From positions 36,674 through 100,673 of the forward strand of contig JBMOOQ010000008.1 of assembly GCA_049324435.1 (NCBI GenBank): 64,000 nt of DNA, read 5' to 3'. The position numbers and the translations under genes were made by a program. How positions within the stretch are numbered: the first letter of the stretch is position 1; each line of letters opens with the position of its first letter. Source of the DNA: Pseudorhodoplanes sp049324435 (GTDB lineage Bacteria; Pseudomonadota; Alphaproteobacteria; Rhizobiales; Xanthobacteraceae). Positions 63,025 through 64,000 of this stretch are shown one piece after another. The notes under the pieces are model-generated. The model was not told where the DNA came from. It searched no databases and saw only the letters and a program-made list of their open reading frames with translations.

Positions 63025-64000
63025 TTACAGATTGAGGTTCTGGTTATTCAGTTCGTGATGACCCTCGATCTCGAGTTCGAAGTCCGCGTCGGTATTGGCA
63101 TTCACGTTGCCGCGGATCACCGTGACGTCGTTGCCATCCCGGGTCTCGAAGCTGACCGACAGTTGCCCCGCCGCCGTGAACGCACCACCGCTCAGCAGCG
63201 TGAAGCTCTGGTTACCGGCGGTCGTCGCATTGGCGTCGATACCGCTCAAGTCGATCTTGTCGCCCGGCTCGAACCCGACGATCCTGTCGCCGTTCGCCGC
63301 CTGAATGGTCGGGAACACGAAGGTGTCATTGCCAGCCCCGCCATCCATCACGTTGACCGCATTGCTTGCGGTTATCGTGTCGTTGCCGAAACCGGTATTG
63401 ACGTTCTCGATTCCCCAAAGGGTATCGTAACCGGTCTGACTGCTGTAGGCGAAGCCCTTGAGCAACTCGCCGTTGCCGAGATGCACCGTGACATTTGCCG
63501 AGACTGCAGTCATGTCCAGCGTATCGATGCCGAGAATCCCGCAGTCTCCCTCGTCACCGAAATAGACATCGTCACCGTCGCCGATTTCGGCGAGTAGCAG
63601 GTCGTTACCTGCTCCTCCAAACACGGTGTCGTTGCCGGCACCGGCCGTGATCAGATCATCGCCGTCTTCGCCGAACAGACGGTCTGCACCGTCATCGCCA
63701 AAGATGATATCCGCATCTTCTCCACCGAAAATCTGATCGTCGTCATCGCCGCCGAAGATCACGTCGCGGCCAAGACCCGCATCGATGAAGTCCGCTCCCT
63801 CGCCGGCCGAGATCGAATCCGCCCCGGCTCCTCCGACCGCCACGTCGTCGCTGGCGAAAGCCACGATATTGTCGCCGCCCGATGTGCCGAGCAGGATATC
63901 GGCCAGCGGCGTGCCGGTGATTAGGCTGCCAGGCAGGACAACGCCGCCGCCCACATCGTCGTCATCGTCGGTGTCGTCCGTGTCGTCGTCACCATCGATA
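63025..64000 (-). CDS. RTX calcium-binding secreted protein, N-terminus cut by window edge
   Basis: The likely type I secretion substrate; at least 325 residues with the frame still open at the right edge. It begins in the window with an Asp-rich run (DGDDDTDDTDDDDD), then VLPGSLITGTPLADILLGTS, followed by RTX repeats (GGDDDDQIFGGEDADIIFGDDG, GAGNDTVFGGAGNDLLLAEI in two groups) and a C-terminal domain ending HHELNNQNLNL, a plausible uncleaved secretion signal. It has a single Cys in DEGDCGILGI. The first gene of the operon seen here; the full gene extends past 64000. Confidence 0.9.
   Translation of the reverse strand, partial: IDGDDDTDDTDDDDDVGGGVVLPGSLITGTPLADILLGTSGGDNIVAFASDDVAVGGAGADSISAGEGADFIDAGLGRDVIFGGDDDDQIFGGEDADIIFGDDGADRLFGEDGDDLITAGAGNDTVFGGAGNDLLLAEIGDGDDVYFGDEGDCGILGIDTLDMTAVSANVTVHLGNGELLKGFAYSSQTGYDTLWGIENVNTGFGNDTITASNAVNVMDGGAGNDTFVFPTIQAANGDRIVGFEPGDKIDLSGIDANATTAGNQSFTLLSGGAFTAAGQLSVSFETRDGNDVTVIRGNVNANTDADFELEIEGHHELNNQNLNL

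Overview
The window is high-GC DNA from an alphaproteobacterium, most likely a Hyphomicrobiales member of the Nitrobacteraceae/Xanthobacteraceae type. The support is the gene repertoire: an HmuP/HmuR/HmuTUV/HmuQ heme locus, a formate dehydrogenase locus with DUF3305, DUF3306, DUF6352 and DUF6505 genes, and a HAAT-type amino-acid ABC operon. This is inference from gene content. There is no rRNA, tRNA, transposase or phage gene, and I see no CRISPR array.

Left arm (1-8421): two aldehyde dehydrogenases (the first cut by the window edge) flank a five-gene branched-chain/amide ABC importer. Its LivF subunit carries a 260-residue repeat-bearing tail.

Centre-left (8690-21910): the most interesting part, a composite RiPP (ribosomally made, modified peptide) island. 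A 49-aa lanthipeptide precursor lies divergent to a class II LanM synthetase whose zinc site reads Cys-Cys-Cys. A few kilobases on is a complete lasso-peptide set: a 72-aa precursor with a clear 20-residue core (Gly1...Glu9), a PqqD-like B1, a transglutaminase-like B2 protease and an asparagine-synthetase-like cyclase. Between them is a minus-strand run encoding a DUF697 membrane protein, a 66-aa membrane peptide, a cyclic-peptide ABC exporter, an SPFH (stomatin/HflK-like) protein and a membrane-anchored coiled-coil protein. A second DUF697 paralogue overlapping an orphan ParA-like ATPase closes the left side. One exporter appears to serve two RiPP pathways, with membrane-organising proteins around it.

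Middle (21991-34846): a DUF3095 gene with an apparent frameshift, a zinc hydantoinase/carbamoylase-type amidohydrolase, guanine deaminase, and a full heme-acquisition locus (HutX, HmuQ, HmuR on minus; HmuP-HmuT-HmuU-HmuV on plus). The divergent control region contains an Irr-box-like site and an inverted repeat. A GNAT-type protein and two small exported or membrane proteins follow.

Formate dehydrogenase block (34925-47754): alpha, beta and gamma subunits, a Tat small protein, an HTH-TorD fusion, then DUF3306, DUF3305, DUF6352, DUF6505 and a lipoate-ligase-like gene in one overlapping minus-strand run. Divergent from it are a multi-cluster ferredoxin protein and a WD40-cytochrome c fusion.

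Right arm (47765-64000): a two-component system divergent from a tripartite heavy-metal-type RND efflux system, an OprB porin whose signal peptide is out of frame, and a type I secretion operon. The secretion operon holds an RTX protein (cut by the right edge), a PrtD-like ABC protein, a membrane-anchored RTX/cadherin-like protein and an HlyD adaptor.
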